This document shows positions 1 through 9,367 of a stretch of DNA of 64,000 nucleotides, one piece after another; position 1 is the first letter of the stretch, and every line of letters starts with the position of its first letter. This DNA comes from Azospirillaceae bacterium (GTDB lineage: Bacteria; Pseudomonadota; Alphaproteobacteria; Azospirillales; Azospirillaceae). Below the pieces are notes generated by a model, which was not told the origin of the DNA, searched no databases, and was given only the letters and a program-made list of their open reading frames with translations. The position numbers and the translations under genes were made by a program. The DNA is taken from assembly GCA_031291675.1 (NCBI GenBank), contig JARLIO010000094.1, forward strand, positions 1 through 64,000, in the 5' to 3' direction.

Positions 1-149
1 AGGCCCGCCCCGAGATGGCCACCCGTCACCGAGACCGCGCTGATCACTTCACTGCGTAGCTCATCCGCAAGCTGCTGCAACTGGTCCGGTTCCAGACGGC
101 GCAGATCACTCGGTTGAAGCACCCGATCGAGCAATGGCGTTACCGGCAT
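1..149 (-). CDS. dxs: 1-deoxy-D-xylulose-5-phosphate synthase, N-terminal part (runs off the left edge)
   Basis: Reading the minus strand from an ATG at 149 gives a protein that begins [16 protein letters not shown], continues through [19 protein letters not shown] and reaches HLGAGL at the window edge. This is the characteristic N-terminus of DXS, whose [12 protein letters not shown] stretch belongs to the thiamine-diphosphate fold. DXS condenses pyruvate and glyceraldehyde 3-phosphate in the first step of the MEP isoprenoid pathway. Only about 49 codons are present. It is divergent from ispH, the last enzyme of the same pathway, and sits beside hopanoid genes that consume the product. The identification rests on a short but distinctive segment. 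Confidence 0.85.
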   Translation of the reverse strand, partial: MPVTPLLDRVLQPSDLRRLEPDQLQQLADELRSEVISAVSVTGGHLGAG

Positions 150-419
150 GATCGTCACGATCTTTCTTTGTTTCCAGGCCCGGGGCCAAAGGTTCCGTCA
201 CTTTGACAGTGCCAAAGAGACTGCACTGTTTGTAGGCTATGCCAAGATCTCGCGCCGAGGCAATATGCCGGCGATTTATCCGCGCCAGTGTGATCCAAGA
301 GTCGCGCATATCGCGTTTACGACGAGCCGCACTGGTCAAAAATCGATGAGCCATTATACTAGGGCCGCTTTAGTTCGAGTGGCGCAGCGTGCGGCACAAA
401 GCACAAGGATAGTAAGGGT
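150..419. promoter_or_regulatory. dxs/ispH divergent intergenic region
   Basis: This 270-base gap separates the two divergent MEP-pathway genes and must hold both promoters. The stretch before ispH contains AAGGATAGTAAGGGT just upstream of the ATG, giving purine-rich ribosome-binding candidates. I see no convincing paired -35/-10 boxes or operator, and short reading frames crossing the gap show no family resemblance. Confidence 0.4.
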
Positions 420-1346
420 ATGCAGGTTATTCTTGCCCAGCCGCGCGGATTTTGCGCCGGGGTCGAGCGGGCGATCCAGATCGTGGAACGCGCTCTCGAA
501 AAATACGGCCCGCCGATCTATGTCCGGCATGAGATCGTCCATAATCGGCATGTCGTCGAGCGATTGCGTCACAAGGGCGTCCAGTTTGTCGACGAAATCG
601 ACGAAGTTCCGGCCGGAAGCGTCACCATTTTCAGCGCCCATGGCGTATCGCGAATGGTCGAGGACGCCGCCGGGAACCAGGGCCTGCCGGTGATCGACGC
701 CACCTGCCCCCTGGTCTCCAAGGTGCACAGCGAGGGCCAGCGTTATGCCGACCTCGGCCGCGAGGTGATCCTGATCGGCCACGCCAGCCATCCGGAAATC
801 GAGGGCACGCTGGGCCGCATTCCCGGACCGGTTCAACTGATCTCAACCGTCGCCGATGTGGCGCGCCTGGAAGTCCGGGACCCCGATCGTTTGGCCTATA
901 TCACCCAGACCACGCTGTCGGTCGACGACACCAGGGCGATCATTGATGCGCTCAAAGGCCGGTTTCCCACGATCAGCGGACCCGACACCAAAGACATCTG
1001 CTATGCGACCCAGAATCGCCAGCGGGCCGTTCGGGCACTGGCCGAACTGGTCGACGTCGTGCTAGTGATCGGTGCACGCAACAGTTCCAACTCCAACCGG
1101 CTGCGCGAACTCGCGGCGGAAATGGGGGTTCGGGCCTATCTGATCGAAGATGCCCGCGCGCTCGACCCGCAATGGCTGCACGGGGTCAACGCTGTCGGCG
1201 TCACCGCCGGCGCCTCGGCACCGGAGGATCTGGTCGACGAGCTGGTCGACCGCCTGCGCGAAATCGAACCCGTCAACCTGTCGGTGTTGTCGGGTGTCGA
1301 AGAGAATGTCCGTTTCAAAATGCCGGAGCAACTGGCCGAATCATGA
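420..1346 (+). CDS. ispH: 4-hydroxy-3-methylbut-2-enyl diphosphate reductase
   Basis: IspH (LytB) is the [4Fe-4S] enzyme that reduces HMBPP to IPP and DMAPP, the last step of the MEP pathway. The 308-residue product has the family's length and its three cluster cysteines: C12 in [11 protein letters not shown]96 in [11 protein letters not shown] and C194 in [10 protein letters not shown]. The HEIVHN and SAHGVS segments that contribute substrate-binding residues are present. It is followed after about 70 bases by hpnH on the same strand, so the two are probably cotranscribed, linking C5 precursor supply to hopanoid modification. Confidence 0.97.
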   Translation: MQVILAQPRGFCAGVERAIQIVERALEKYGPPIYVRHEIVHNRHVVERLRHKGVQFVDEIDEVPAGSVTIFSAHGVSRMVEDAAGNQGLPVIDATCPLVSKVHSEGQRYADLGREVILIGHASHPEIEGTLGRIPGPVQLISTVADVARLEVRDPDRLAYITQTTLSVDDTRAIIDALKGRFPTISGPDTKDICYATQNRQRAVRALAELVDVVLVIGARNSSNSNRLRELAAEMGVRAYLIEDARALDPQWLHGVNAVGVTAGASAPEDLVDELVDRLREIEPVNLSVLSGVEENVRFKMPEQLAES

Positions 1347-1419
1347 TTCTGCCGCTTCGCTTTCCCGCCAAACCCCGCGGCACCCGATCCGTGCCGCCGC
1401 TGAATTTCGAGGATTAGCC

Positions 1420-2565
1420 GTGGCCGTTACGCTTCGCCAACAGGTCGATGTGGGTTGGTACGTCGTCAAGCAACACCTGCGCGGTGTCAAACGCTACCCC
1501 CTGGTCATGATGCTCGAGCCCCTGTTTCGCTGCAATCTGGCCTGCGCCGGATGTGGCAAGATCGACTATCCGGACGCGATCCTCAATCAAAGGCTATCGG
1601 TTGAGCAGTGCCTTGAGTCGGTCGATGAATGCGGCGCACCGATCGTCTCGATCGCCGGCGGCGAGCCGCTGTTGCACCGCGAGATCGTGCAGATCGTCGA
1701 AGGCATCACCGCGCGGCGCAAATATGTTTATTTGTGCACCAACGCGCTGCTGCTCGAGAAGAAGATCGACCAGTTCAAGCCGAGCCCCTATCTGACCTGG
1801 TCGGTCCATCTCGACGGCAATCGTGATGAACATGACAAGTCGGTGTGCCAGGCCGGTGTCTATGATCGGGCGGTAGCCGCGATCAAGGTGATCAAGGAAC
1901 GTGGCTTCCGGGTTACGATCAATTGCACCCTGTTCGACGGCGCCGAGCCGAGCAGTGTCGCCAGCTTCTTCGATCAGGTAATGGCGCTGGGTGTCGACGG
2001 CATGAGCATCTCACCAGGCTATGCCTATGAGCGCGCCCCCGACCAGGAGCATTTCCTGAGCCGGCGCCGCACCAAGGAGCTGTTCCGCGACATCTTCCGG
2101 CTGGGACGCGGCCGGAAATGGCAGTTCAACCAGTCATCGCTGTTCCTCGACTTCCTGGCCGGGAATCAGACCTATCATTGCACGCCCTGGGGCAATCCGA
2201 CCCGCAACTATTTTGGTTGGCAGCGGCCGTGCTATCTGATCGGCGAAGGCTACGCCAAGACCTTCGCCGAGTTGATGGAAAGCACCGATTGGGACAGCTA
2301 TGGCACGGGCAACTATGAAAAATGCGCCAATTGCATGGTCCATAGCGGCTACGAGGCCACGGCGGTCAATGATTCGGTGCGTCACCCGCTCAAAACCCTG
2401 ATGACCGGGCTGCGCGGACCGCGGACCGAGGGCGAAATGGCCCCGGAAGTGTCGTTCGAACACCAGCGTCCCGCGGAATACATGTTCTCGCGCCATGTCG
2501 AGGGCGCATTGGCCCGGTTACAGCAGGCCCCCGCCGCCAACAAGGCGGTTGACGCCGCCGAGTAA
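1420..2565 (+). CDS. hpnH: adenosyl-hopene transferase HpnH (radical SAM)
   Basis: HpnH is the radical SAM enzyme that adds the 5'-deoxyadenosyl group to diploptene (hopene), giving adenosylhopane, the first step of C35 hopanoid side-chain synthesis. I chose the GTG at 1420 because it is preceded by GAGGATTAGCC and gives the usual N-terminus, MAVTLRQQVDVGWYVV; the product is 381 residues. The radical SAM triad is C38-x3-C42-x2-C45 in FRCNLACAGCGK. A GGEPLL motif follows, as does a Cys-containing C-terminal region (YEKCANCMVHSGYE). Its last 48 bases overlap the 3' end of the convergent hpnG. Confidence 0.96.
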   Translation: MAVTLRQQVDVGWYVVKQHLRGVKRYPLVMMLEPLFRCNLACAGCGKIDYPDAILNQRLSVEQCLESVDECGAPIVSIAGGEPLLHREIVQIVEGITARRKYVYLCTNALLLEKKIDQFKPSPYLTWSVHLDGNRDEHDKSVCQAGVYDRAVAAIKVIKERGFRVTINCTLFDGAEPSSVASFFDQVMALGVDGMSISPGYAYERAPDQEHFLSRRRTKELFRDIFRLGRGRKWQFNQSSLFLDFLAGNQTYHCTPWGNPTRNYFGWQRPCYLIGEGYAKTFAELMESTDWDSYGTGNYEKCANCMVHSGYEATAVNDSVRHPLKTLMTGLRGPRTEGEMAPEVSFEHQRPAEYMFSRHVEGALARLQQAPAANKAVDAAE

Positions 2566-3225
2566 TCCCCGGTGCGCCGCCTGCGACGCCCTGGCCAACC
2601 GGATCAGATCCGGGATCTGGCCGGGGCGTCGCGCGATCGCCGCCAGCACCGCCGGCAGATCGGGCCGGCCGGCGGCGGTCAAGGCGACCAGCGCGGCCGG
2701 CGGCAGCGTGAACGTTACCGGATCGGCGACCGCGCGGATCGCTGTCCACGGCAGGCCCCGCCGCGCCGCCGCGCGGGCGACCGCCAGCGTTTCCATATCG
2801 ACCACAACACCGCCGTGGCGTTGCTGCAAGGCCCGTTTGGCCGCCGGGTCCGCGACGATGACGCGTGATGCTGCAATCACGCCAAGGCCTGCCTCAAGGC
2901 GTCGCGCGAGCGCGATCGACCAACCGGCATCGGCATCATAGCGCTCGTCATCCGCGACAACCGCTTCAGCGACGATGACAAGCCCCGAGACCGCGTCTGC
3001 GACCAGCCCGCCTGCGATTCCGAAACTGATCAACCCGCGCACCCCCTGATCGGCCAGGGCCGCGGCCAGGGCCGCTGCGCGATCGGGACGTCCACCGCTG
3101 CAAACCACGCAGGTACCGGGCAACCGGGCGGCAAGCGCCGCCTCGGAAGCCAGACCGGCGACGATCCCGATCTTGTCGGCCGCGCTCTCGCCGCCCCCGA
3201 TCGGACCTTGATTTTCCCCGGTCAC
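2518..3225 (-). CDS. hpnG: hopanoid-associated phosphorylase/nucleosidase HpnG
   Basis: HpnG belongs to the purine nucleoside phosphorylase/MTA-SAH nucleosidase fold and removes adenine from adenosylhopane. The 235-residue protein shows GIVAGLASEA at the N-terminus, the SFGIAGGL substrate-site segment and VVVDMETLAVARAA, which matches the family's VDME motif. The GTG start at 3225 overlaps the stop codon of shc (GTGA), which supports translational coupling; a longer frame upstream runs inside shc and is not credible. It is the last gene of the hpnA-to-hpnG operon, and its 3' end overlaps hpnH on the other strand. Confidence 0.9.
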   Translation of the reverse strand: MTGENQGPIGGGESAADKIGIVAGLASEAALAARLPGTCVVCSGGRPDRAAALAAALADQGVRGLISFGIAGGLVADAVSGLVIVAEAVVADDERYDADAGWSIALARRLEAGLGVIAASRVIVADPAAKRALQQRHGGVVVDMETLAVARAAARRGLPWTAIRAVADPVTFTLPPAALVALTAAGRPDLPAVLAAIARRPGQIPDLIRLARASQAAHRGLLGGVNRLVGGGGLL

Positions 3226-5234
3226 ATTCCGTACAGGGTCGTCTTGCTGTTGGCCGCCCGCAGTTCCCGGTACCGGGCCAGGCTCCACAACGGGAAGAAG
3301 GCGCGATAGCCGTGATAGCGCAGATAGAACACCCGCGGGAACCCGACCGCGGTGTAATGCTCCTCCTGCCACAGCCCGTCTTCGGACTGGCTTTCGACCA
3401 GATAGCGGATGCCGCGCTCGACCGCCGGATTGTCGGTCTCACCGGCCGCCATCAGCCCCAACACCGCCCAGGCGGTCTGCGACGCCGTGCTGACCGGCGC
3501 CCCTTGGCTTTTCCGTTCGGGCCAATAAGTCGCGCCGTCCTCGCCCCAGCCGCCATCCGGCCGCTGCTGCTGCAACAACCAGGTGACCGCACGACGGACC
3601 TCGTCGCTCTCCGCAGGGACGCCGGCGACGTTGAAGGCGTTAAGCACCGACCATGTGCCGTAGATATAGTTGGTTCCCCAGCGCCCGAACCAGGAGCCAT
3701 CGGCTTCCTGCTCGCGGCGCAAGAATTCGAGCCCCCGGGTGACCGCCGGGTGATCGGCGCCATGGCCGAGTTGACAGAGCATCCCGATGCAGCGCGCGGT
3801 GACATCAGCGGTCGGCGGGTCGAGCAGCGCGCCATGGTCGGCAAAAGGAATGTAATTGAGGTAATGGGCGTTGTTGTCGGCGTCGAAGGCGCCCCAGCCC
3901 CCATTGCGCGATTGCATCCCGAGAACCCATTCGGTCGCGCGTTCGATATGCTCGCGATAACGCACCCGATCGGCACGATCCAGGGCCATCACCACAACCG
4001 CCGTATCATCAAGGTCCGGGTAATGCGGGTTGGCGTACTGGAACGCCCAGCCCCCGGGTCGCAGCCCCGGTCGACACACCGCCCAATCGCCCTCGACATC
4101 AAGCACCTGCCGATCGGCCAGCCACTGTGCGGCATCCTGAACCACCGGGCTCTCCGGCCCCGCGGATTCCAGCATCGCCAGACAGGACAGCGCGGTATCC
4201 CATACCGGCGACAGACAGGGCTGGCAATAGGACCGCTCCGGCGTCAACACCAGCAATTTTCGGATCGCCGCCTTGGCCGTGAGCACCCGGGGGTCATCCT
4301 TGGCATAGCCCAGGGAGTCGAACATCATCACGGTGTTGGCCATGGCGGGATAGATCGCCCCCAGCCCGTCCTCGCCATTCAAGCGCTCTGTCACGAACGC
4401 GACGGCCTTTTCGATGGCAAGCGCCCGCAGCCGCTCCGGGAACACCGGCTCGGCAACGTGCAACACCCGGTCGATCAGACGAAACACCGTCGCCCAGGAC
4501 GATCCCGCCTGCTTGGTCGGCCACTCCCGGACCTGCTCCGGCGGTTCGATAAACAATTCGCCAACGCCAATGCCACGCGGATTGCGCGCCTGGGGTTTCA
4601 GCGCCATCAGCACCAGCAGCGGGACCACGACGGTGCGCGACCAATAGGAAATCTTGCTGAGGTGAAACGGAAACCAGCGCGGCAGATTCATGATCTCAAT
4701 CGGCATCGCCGGCACGGCGCGCCACGGCACCTGACCAAACAGCGCCAGCTGGATCCGGGTGAAGACATTGGCCTGCACCGCCCCGCCAGCGGCGTGAATC
4801 GCGTCGCGGGCCCGGACCATGTGTGGCGCGTCGACGGGATCCCCGACGATCTTGAGCGCGTAATAGGCCTTGACGCTGGCGCTGATATCGAAAGCGCCGT
4901 CATGAAACAACGGCCACCCGCCGTGATCGGCCTGGGTCGCGCGCAGATATGTGGCGATCCGCCGCTCTTCCTCGACGTCAATCTCGTCCAGGAAATGCTG
5001 GAGCAGGATATACTCCGCCGGGATGGTGGCGTCGGCTTCCAGCTCGAACACCCAGTGGCCGTCGGTGTGAACCAAACCGCGCAACGCTTCCCCGGCCCGC
5101 GCAATCGCAGAATCCAGACTCTGACGCACAAGCGAAGCCGCCTGAGTCCCCAATGAGGCCTCGACTTCGACAAAACCGTCTGCGGACATGGATGGGACTA
5201 CACCTGATAATTGGGCATTCGAAGACGACAGCAT
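3222..5234 (-). CDS. shc: squalene-hopene cyclase
   Basis: Shc (HpnF) cyclises squalene to hopene and hopanol at the membrane. The 670-residue length is normal. The catalytic acid motif DXDD is present as D407-L-D-D410, followed by TAVVVMAL. Several QW-type repeats are visible, for example MQSRNGGWGAFD and QQQRPDGGWGED, along with the LAMLESAG and WDTALSCLAML regions of the (alpha/alpha) barrel. It lies 20 bases after hpnE and overlaps hpnG by four bases. No clear Shine-Dalgarno precedes the ATG at 5234; a second ATG at residue 16 is an alternative start. Confidence 0.97.
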   Translation of the reverse strand: MLSSSNAQLSGVVPSMSADGFVEVEASLGTQAASLVRQSLDSAIARAGEALRGLVHTDGHWVFELEADATIPAEYILLQHFLDEIDVEEERRIATYLRATQADHGGWPLFHDGAFDISASVKAYYALKIVGDPVDAPHMVRARDAIHAAGGAVQANVFTRIQLALFGQVPWRAVPAMPIEIMNLPRWFPFHLSKISYWSRTVVVPLLVLMALKPQARNPRGIGVGELFIEPPEQVREWPTKQAGSSWATVFRLIDRVLHVAEPVFPERLRALAIEKAVAFVTERLNGEDGLGAIYPAMANTVMMFDSLGYAKDDPRVLTAKAAIRKLLVLTPERSYCQPCLSPVWDTALSCLAMLESAGPESPVVQDAAQWLADRQVLDVEGDWAVCRPGLRPGGWAFQYANPHYPDLDDTAVVVMALDRADRVRYREHIERATEWVLGMQSRNGGWGAFDADNNAHYLNYIPFADHGALLDPPTADVTARCIGMLCQLGHGADHPAVTRGLEFLRREQEADGSWFGRWGTNYIYGTWSVLNAFNVAGVPAESDEVRRAVTWLLQQQRPDGGWGEDGATYWPERKSQGAPVSTASQTAWAVLGLMAAGETDNPAVERGIRYLVESQSEDGLWQEEHYTAVGFPRVFYLRYHGYRAFFPLWSLARYRELRAANSKTTLYGM

Positions 5235-5254
5235 CGTTAATCAATCCATTTGTC

Positions 5255-6532
5255 TCAAGCGGCCTGGTCGATCGCATCAGACTTTAGGCCAAGCTGTGAT
5301 AATTCCGCCGCGCGTTGCCCGGAACGGATAGCGCCCTCGATCGTCGATGGCAATCCGGTCGCGGTCCAATCGCCGGCCAACCAAAGATTCGGCCAGGCGG
5401 TCCGGGTCCCTGCCCGCTGGCGCAACTGACCCGGCGTTGCCGCAAACGTCGCGCGTTTTTCCCGGATCAGCCGTGCCGGCGGCATCGGCGATGGAAGATC
5501 GAGCGCCCGCGCGACTTCGGCCCAGAGCCGGGGCAGCAGATCGTCCGCGCTTTGCGCGACCAGCCGATCGGCCGCGCTGATGGTCACCGAGACGACGTCC
5601 GGCTTGACAAACACCCATTCCGCGACGCCGCCGACCAATCCCAGGAATGACGGCCGGCCTGACGGCACCGCAACGCGAAAATGGGCATTGATGATGGCAC
5701 GGAACTGATCGGGCGCCATGATCCCCGGCACCAGTTGCTGCGCCACCGGTGCCGTCGTCGCGACAATGACGCTATCGGATTCGCCGATCGCCGTCCGCTC
5801 GCCGCCCAGAATCGCCGTCACCCGCCCATCGGCAAATTCCAGACCCCGGATTCGGTCGCCAAAACGAATTTCGGCACCGTGACGTTGCAAGGTGATGAGC
5901 GCCGGGTCGACAAAGCTTTCCGATAAGCCGACCCGGGGCATCAGCGGGCGGCAGGCCGCACCGCCGCGACCGAAGGTTTCGCGCAGAATCCGACCCAGCA
6001 AGGCCGCGGAGGCGTGCTCCGCCTCGGTGTTCAGCGTCGAGACCGCCAAAGGATGCCATAATTTCTCATAGATCGCCGTGCCGCCGAGTCGGTCGGAAAC
6101 CGTGTCGGCGGCGCCGGCCCACAGTAGCGGCGCGACCCGAAGATAGTCACCCGCCCGGGTCCCCGGCACGCGGCGATTGCGGCAAAAAATCCACCACGGC
6201 ATCCGGCCGAGATTGGGGCGAACCCGCCAACGATCACCGCTGCGCAGGTCAAAGAAGGGAAATACCGGGACGTCTGTCGCACCGTCGAGGCTGTCGCGCG
6301 CACCGATCTGTGTCAGAAACCGCTGGATGCCGTCATTGCCCGACAGGATCAAATGGTTGCCATTGTCGATGCGGCACCCCAGCGCGCGATCGAAATACGA
6401 GCGGCAGCGCCCGCCGGCCTGCGCCGATGCCTCGTGCACAATGACCCGGCAGCCCCAGGTCGACAACCGTACCGCCGCGGCCAGCCCGGCCATGCCGGCG
6501 CCGATCACATGAAACGTCGTTGCCACGGTCAC
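5255..6532 (-). CDS. hpnE: hydroxysqualene dehydroxylase HpnE
   Basis: HpnE is an FAD-dependent amine-oxidase-fold enzyme that reduces hydroxysqualene to squalene, the last of the three HpnCDE steps. The 425-residue product begins with a dinucleotide-binding motif (FHVIGAGMAGLAAAVRL), followed by the family's GGRCRSY and DNGNHL stretches. Near the C-terminus LWLAGDWTATGLPSTIEGA is the typical second FAD-contact motif. The GTG at 6532 overlaps the hpnD stop (GTGA); a second GTG at 6526 is an equally plausible start. The longer upstream frame lies inside hpnD. Confidence 0.94.
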   Translation of the reverse strand: MTVATTFHVIGAGMAGLAAAVRLSTWGCRVIVHEASAQAGGRCRSYFDRALGCRIDNGNHLILSGNDGIQRFLTQIGARDSLDGATDVPVFPFFDLRSGDRWRVRPNLGRMPWWIFCRNRRVPGTRAGDYLRVAPLLWAGAADTVSDRLGGTAIYEKLWHPLAVSTLNTEAEHASAALLGRILRETFGRGGAACRPLMPRVGLSESFVDPALITLQRHGAEIRFGDRIRGLEFADGRVTAILGGERTAIGESDSVIVATTAPVAQQLVPGIMAPDQFRAIINAHFRVAVPSGRPSFLGLVGGVAEWVFVKPDVVSVTISAADRLVAQSADDLLPRLWAEVARALDLPSPMPPARLIREKRATFAATPGQLRQRAGTRTAWPNLWLAGDWTATGLPSTIEGAIRSGQRAAELSQLGLKSDAIDQAA

Positions 6533-7395
6533 AGCAAGCCGTACCGGACCACGAACCACAGCTTGACCGCCTTGGGCGCCGTGACCCGCTGGTCGAATCG
6601 CTGCCAGTCCGCGACCAGCATCCGGTCCAGCAGATTGTGATAAACTGCTTGCATCACCCGCGCCGGCCGCATTTCGCGGCGGGGACACAGGGCCATCGCG
6701 GCATCGGCCTCGGCGTAATGCAGCAGCGCCACCACCGCGACGTCACGGCAGACCGCCGGCAACCCGGGATGCCGGGTGATGGTTTTGGGGTCGGGATCGA
6801 ACACCCCGTGACGTTCCAGCAGTTCCCGCGGCAGATAAACCCGCCCCAGGCCTGCATCCTCGGCGACATCGCGCAGGATATTGGTCAATTGCAGGGCCCG
6901 GCCCAGATGGTCCGCCGCGCGGTCAGCGACGGGGCTGGCGATGCCGAAAACCCGCACCGACAGCCGTCCCACAGCGCTGGCAACCCGATCACAATAGAGA
7001 TCCAGCGCCGCCAGCGTGGGCGCGACGATCGCCGCGCCGACATCCATCGCCATGCCATCGATCACGGCGATAAAATCCTCGCGACGCAGTTGATAGCGCC
7101 GCACCGGATCGACCAGGGCGCAGGCCAAGGGCCGCGACGGCTCGCCCTCGAACACGGCATCGATCTCGACGCGCCAGGCCGCCAACCCGGCCCGTTTGGT
7201 TTCGACATCATCGTCGCCATCGGCGATATCGTCGACTTCGCGGCAGAAGGCATAGATCGCGAACATCGCCGCGCGCCGCGCCCGCGGCAGCAGACGCATG
7301 GCCCAATAAAAGGAACTGCCGGAGGCCTTGACCCGATCGGCCAGCGCCGCCGCGGCCTGGGCCTCGGTCGGCAATGCCGGTACCATCACACTCAT
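6529..7395 (-). CDS. hpnD: presqualene diphosphate synthase HpnD
   Basis: HpnD condenses two farnesyl diphosphates to presqualene diphosphate. The 288-residue protein has both Asp-rich motifs of the squalene/phytoene synthase family: CREVDDIADG near residue 50 and LTNILRDVAEDAGLGRVYLP in the middle. The SSFYWAMRLLP segment near the N-terminus is also typical. The ATG at 7395 overlaps the hpnC stop (ATGA); an upstream extension would lie in hpnC. Confidence 0.95.
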   Translation of the reverse strand: MSVMVPALPTEAQAAAALADRVKASGSSFYWAMRLLPRARRAAMFAIYAFCREVDDIADGDDDVETKRAGLAAWRVEIDAVFEGEPSRPLACALVDPVRRYQLRREDFIAVIDGMAMDVGAAIVAPTLAALDLYCDRVASAVGRLSVRVFGIASPVADRAADHLGRALQLTNILRDVAEDAGLGRVYLPRELLERHGVFDPDPKTITRHPGLPAVCRDVAVVALLHYAEADAAMALCPRREMRPARVMQAVYHNLLDRMLVADWQRFDQRVTAPKAVKLWFVVRYGLL

Positions 7396-8237
7396 CCTGG
7401 CCCCCCCAACCCGGCGGCCAGCAAACCATGGCAACCGGCCACGGCGAAATCCCACCGGCACAGCTTGATACGATGGGCCAGCGGGTCGCCGCGGCGCAAC
7501 CGCGCCGCCAGGCGCCGCGCCAGGGCAACGATCGCGGCGGCCTCGCCCCGCAATCGCCGATCCCGGATCTGCCCAGGCAGGCGCCAGGCCTCGACAATCA
7601 GCGCGTCGGTGCGATCGAGCAGGAGATCAAGGCAGCGCCGCAGCCCGGGCGACGACTGTGCCGCGCTCAGCGCCTCGACCGTGACGCCGGCCGCGGCCAT
7701 GTGGTCGGCCGGCACATAAACCCGGTCCATCTCGCGATAATCATCGCCGCAATCCTGAAGATGATTGAGGACCTGCAGCGCCGAACACAGGGCATCCGAT
7801 GCGGGCCAGGTCGCCGGCGCCTCGGCGTGCAGATCGAGCAGATAGCGTCCCACCGGATTGGCCGAGTAGTTGCAGTAATCGATCAGATCGCCCCAATCGG
7901 CATAGCGGCTCTGCACCGCGTCGCGGCGAAACGCCCGCAGCAGGTCAAGGCAGTGAAACGGCGGCACCGCGCTGTCACGCAGACTTCGGGCCATCTCCGT
8001 CGCCGCGGGCACGCCGGGATCCGGGGCCCCGGTCAAGGCCGCCGCCATCCGGTCCAGCCGTGCGATCTTGTCTTCGGCGTCCAGCGCAGGATTGTCCGCG
8101 ACATCGTCCGCGACCCGGGCAAATTGATAGAACGCGTGAACGTGTCGACGTAAATCCGGGCGGATCAGCATCGACCCGACCGGGAAATTCTCCGTCGACC
8201 GGCCTTTGCCCGAGGGGGTTTCGATTGTCGCGCTCAT
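7392..8237 (-). CDS. hpnC: hydroxysqualene synthase HpnC
   Basis: HpnC converts presqualene diphosphate to hydroxysqualene. It is a paralogue of HpnD with squalene-synthase-type motifs: FYQFARVADDVADNP near residue 50 and LNHLQDCGDDYREMDRVYVP in the centre. The ENFPVGS N-terminus is typical of HpnC rather than HpnD. The ATG at 8237 overlaps the hpnB stop (ATGA), giving 281 residues. HpnC, HpnD and HpnE together replace a single squalene synthase. Confidence 0.95.
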   Translation of the reverse strand: MSATIETPSGKGRSTENFPVGSMLIRPDLRRHVHAFYQFARVADDVADNPALDAEDKIARLDRMAAALTGAPDPGVPAATEMARSLRDSAVPPFHCLDLLRAFRRDAVQSRYADWGDLIDYCNYSANPVGRYLLDLHAEAPATWPASDALCSALQVLNHLQDCGDDYREMDRVYVPADHMAAAGVTVEALSAAQSSPGLRRCLDLLLDRTDALIVEAWRLPGQIRDRRLRGEAAAIVALARRLAARLRRGDPLAHRIKLCRWDFAVAGCHGLLAAGLGGPG

Positions 8238-9367
8238 GATCCGGTTGCCTGTATCCGCCCCTTCCATTCACCACCCCGGCCCTGCCAATAGCGTCGCGCC
8301 GAGTCCAGCGTCGCCCCCAGATAGCACAGTGCGATCACCGGCAACAGCGGCGCCCATGCCGGCGAGACACGGTAGAACCGCAGGCTCGGCAGATAAGCCA
8401 CAGACATCAGGATCCAGGTCAGAATTCCGAGGTTCCGGGCGATCCCGCCCGCGGCCAGGGCCAACACCGGCGGTGCCAGATAGGTCACCGCCATGCCGAG
8501 TACCGTCCCGGCCAACAACAGAGGGGAATGGTGCAACTGGGTGTAGGCACTGCGGGCAATCATACGCCAGATCGTCGCGACATCGTCGTAACCCCGAATC
8601 GAGTGAAAATCTGACTCCAGATCCAGTCGAATCGGCCCCTTCGCCTTGAGCGCCGCGCCCAGGGTGCAATCGTCGATCAGGGCGCCCCGAATCGCTGAAA
8701 TTCCGCCAATCGCCGCCAGGGCCGAGGCCCGTACCAGCATACAGCCCCCAGCCGCACCGGCGGTTTGCTTCGCCGGATCATTGACCCAGGCAAAGGGGTA
8801 CAGCATGCGAAAGAAAAAAACGAACGCCGGCATCAGCGCGCGTTCCGCCCAACAGCGGCAGCGCAGCCGGACCATCACCGATGCCAGATCGAGATGGCCC
8901 TGCTCCAACCGCGCCACCAGCCGACGCAGCCCATCGGCCGGATGGCTGATATCGGCATCGGTCAGCCACAGCAACGGCGCGTCGCCGGCCCGGGCGATAC
9001 CCTGGGACAGGGCCCACAGCTTGCCGCTCCAGCCCGGCGGCAAGGGCGCCGCAGCGACCACAGTGACCGCGTCGTGGCGCTGGCTGGCCGCGGCCGCGGC
9101 GCGAACCTGATCCGCAGTGCCATCCGTGGAGTGATCATCGACGACGATGATCCGAAACGGCCCCGGATAATCCTGAGCCAGCAACGACGCCACCGCGGTC
9201 GCGATGACCTCCGCCTCGTTACGGGCGGGGATGACCGCGGTCACGGTCGGCCAGACAAGCGGCGCCGGCGCCTGGGGCGGCGACGGCATACGCCAGAATC
9301 CACCCCGCCCCGTCAGCAGGAACAGCCAGATCAGGCAAGACAGCCCGGCGATCAGAAGTGTGATCAT
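8234..9367 (-). CDS. hpnB: hopanoid glycosyltransferase HpnB
   Basis: This is a family 2 glycosyltransferase of 377 residues with an N-terminal membrane segment (residues about 1-20), the TAVIPARNEAEVI and VVDDHSTDGTAD nucleotide-sugar motifs, a LTDADISH DXD-type motif, and three or four hydrophobic segments after residue 285. HpnB proteins are encoded in many hopanoid operons and are thought to glycosylate side chains, but direct proof is limited. It overlaps hpnA and hpnC by four bases on each side. Confidence 0.9.
   Translation of the reverse strand: MITLLIAGLSCLIWLFLLTGRGGFWRMPSPPQAPAPLVWPTVTAVIPARNEAEVIATAVASLLAQDYPGPFRIIVVDDHSTDGTADQVRAAAAASQRHDAVTVVAAAPLPPGWSGKLWALSQGIARAGDAPLLWLTDADISHPADGLRRLVARLEQGHLDLASVMVRLRCRCWAERALMPAFVFFFRMLYPFAWVNDPAKQTAGAAGGCMLVRASALAAIGGISAIRGALIDDCTLGAALKAKGPIRLDLESDFHSIRGYDDVATIWRMIARSAYTQLHHSPLLLAGTVLGMAVTYLAPPVLALAAGGIARNLGILTWILMSVAYLPSLRFYRVSPAWAPLLPVIALCYLGATLDSARRYWQGRGGEWKGRIQATGS

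Noticed and set aside
3312-5156. 614-codon plus-strand frame opposite shc
   Set aside because: It is the antisense of squalene-hopene cyclase and has no ribosome-binding site or recognisable fold.
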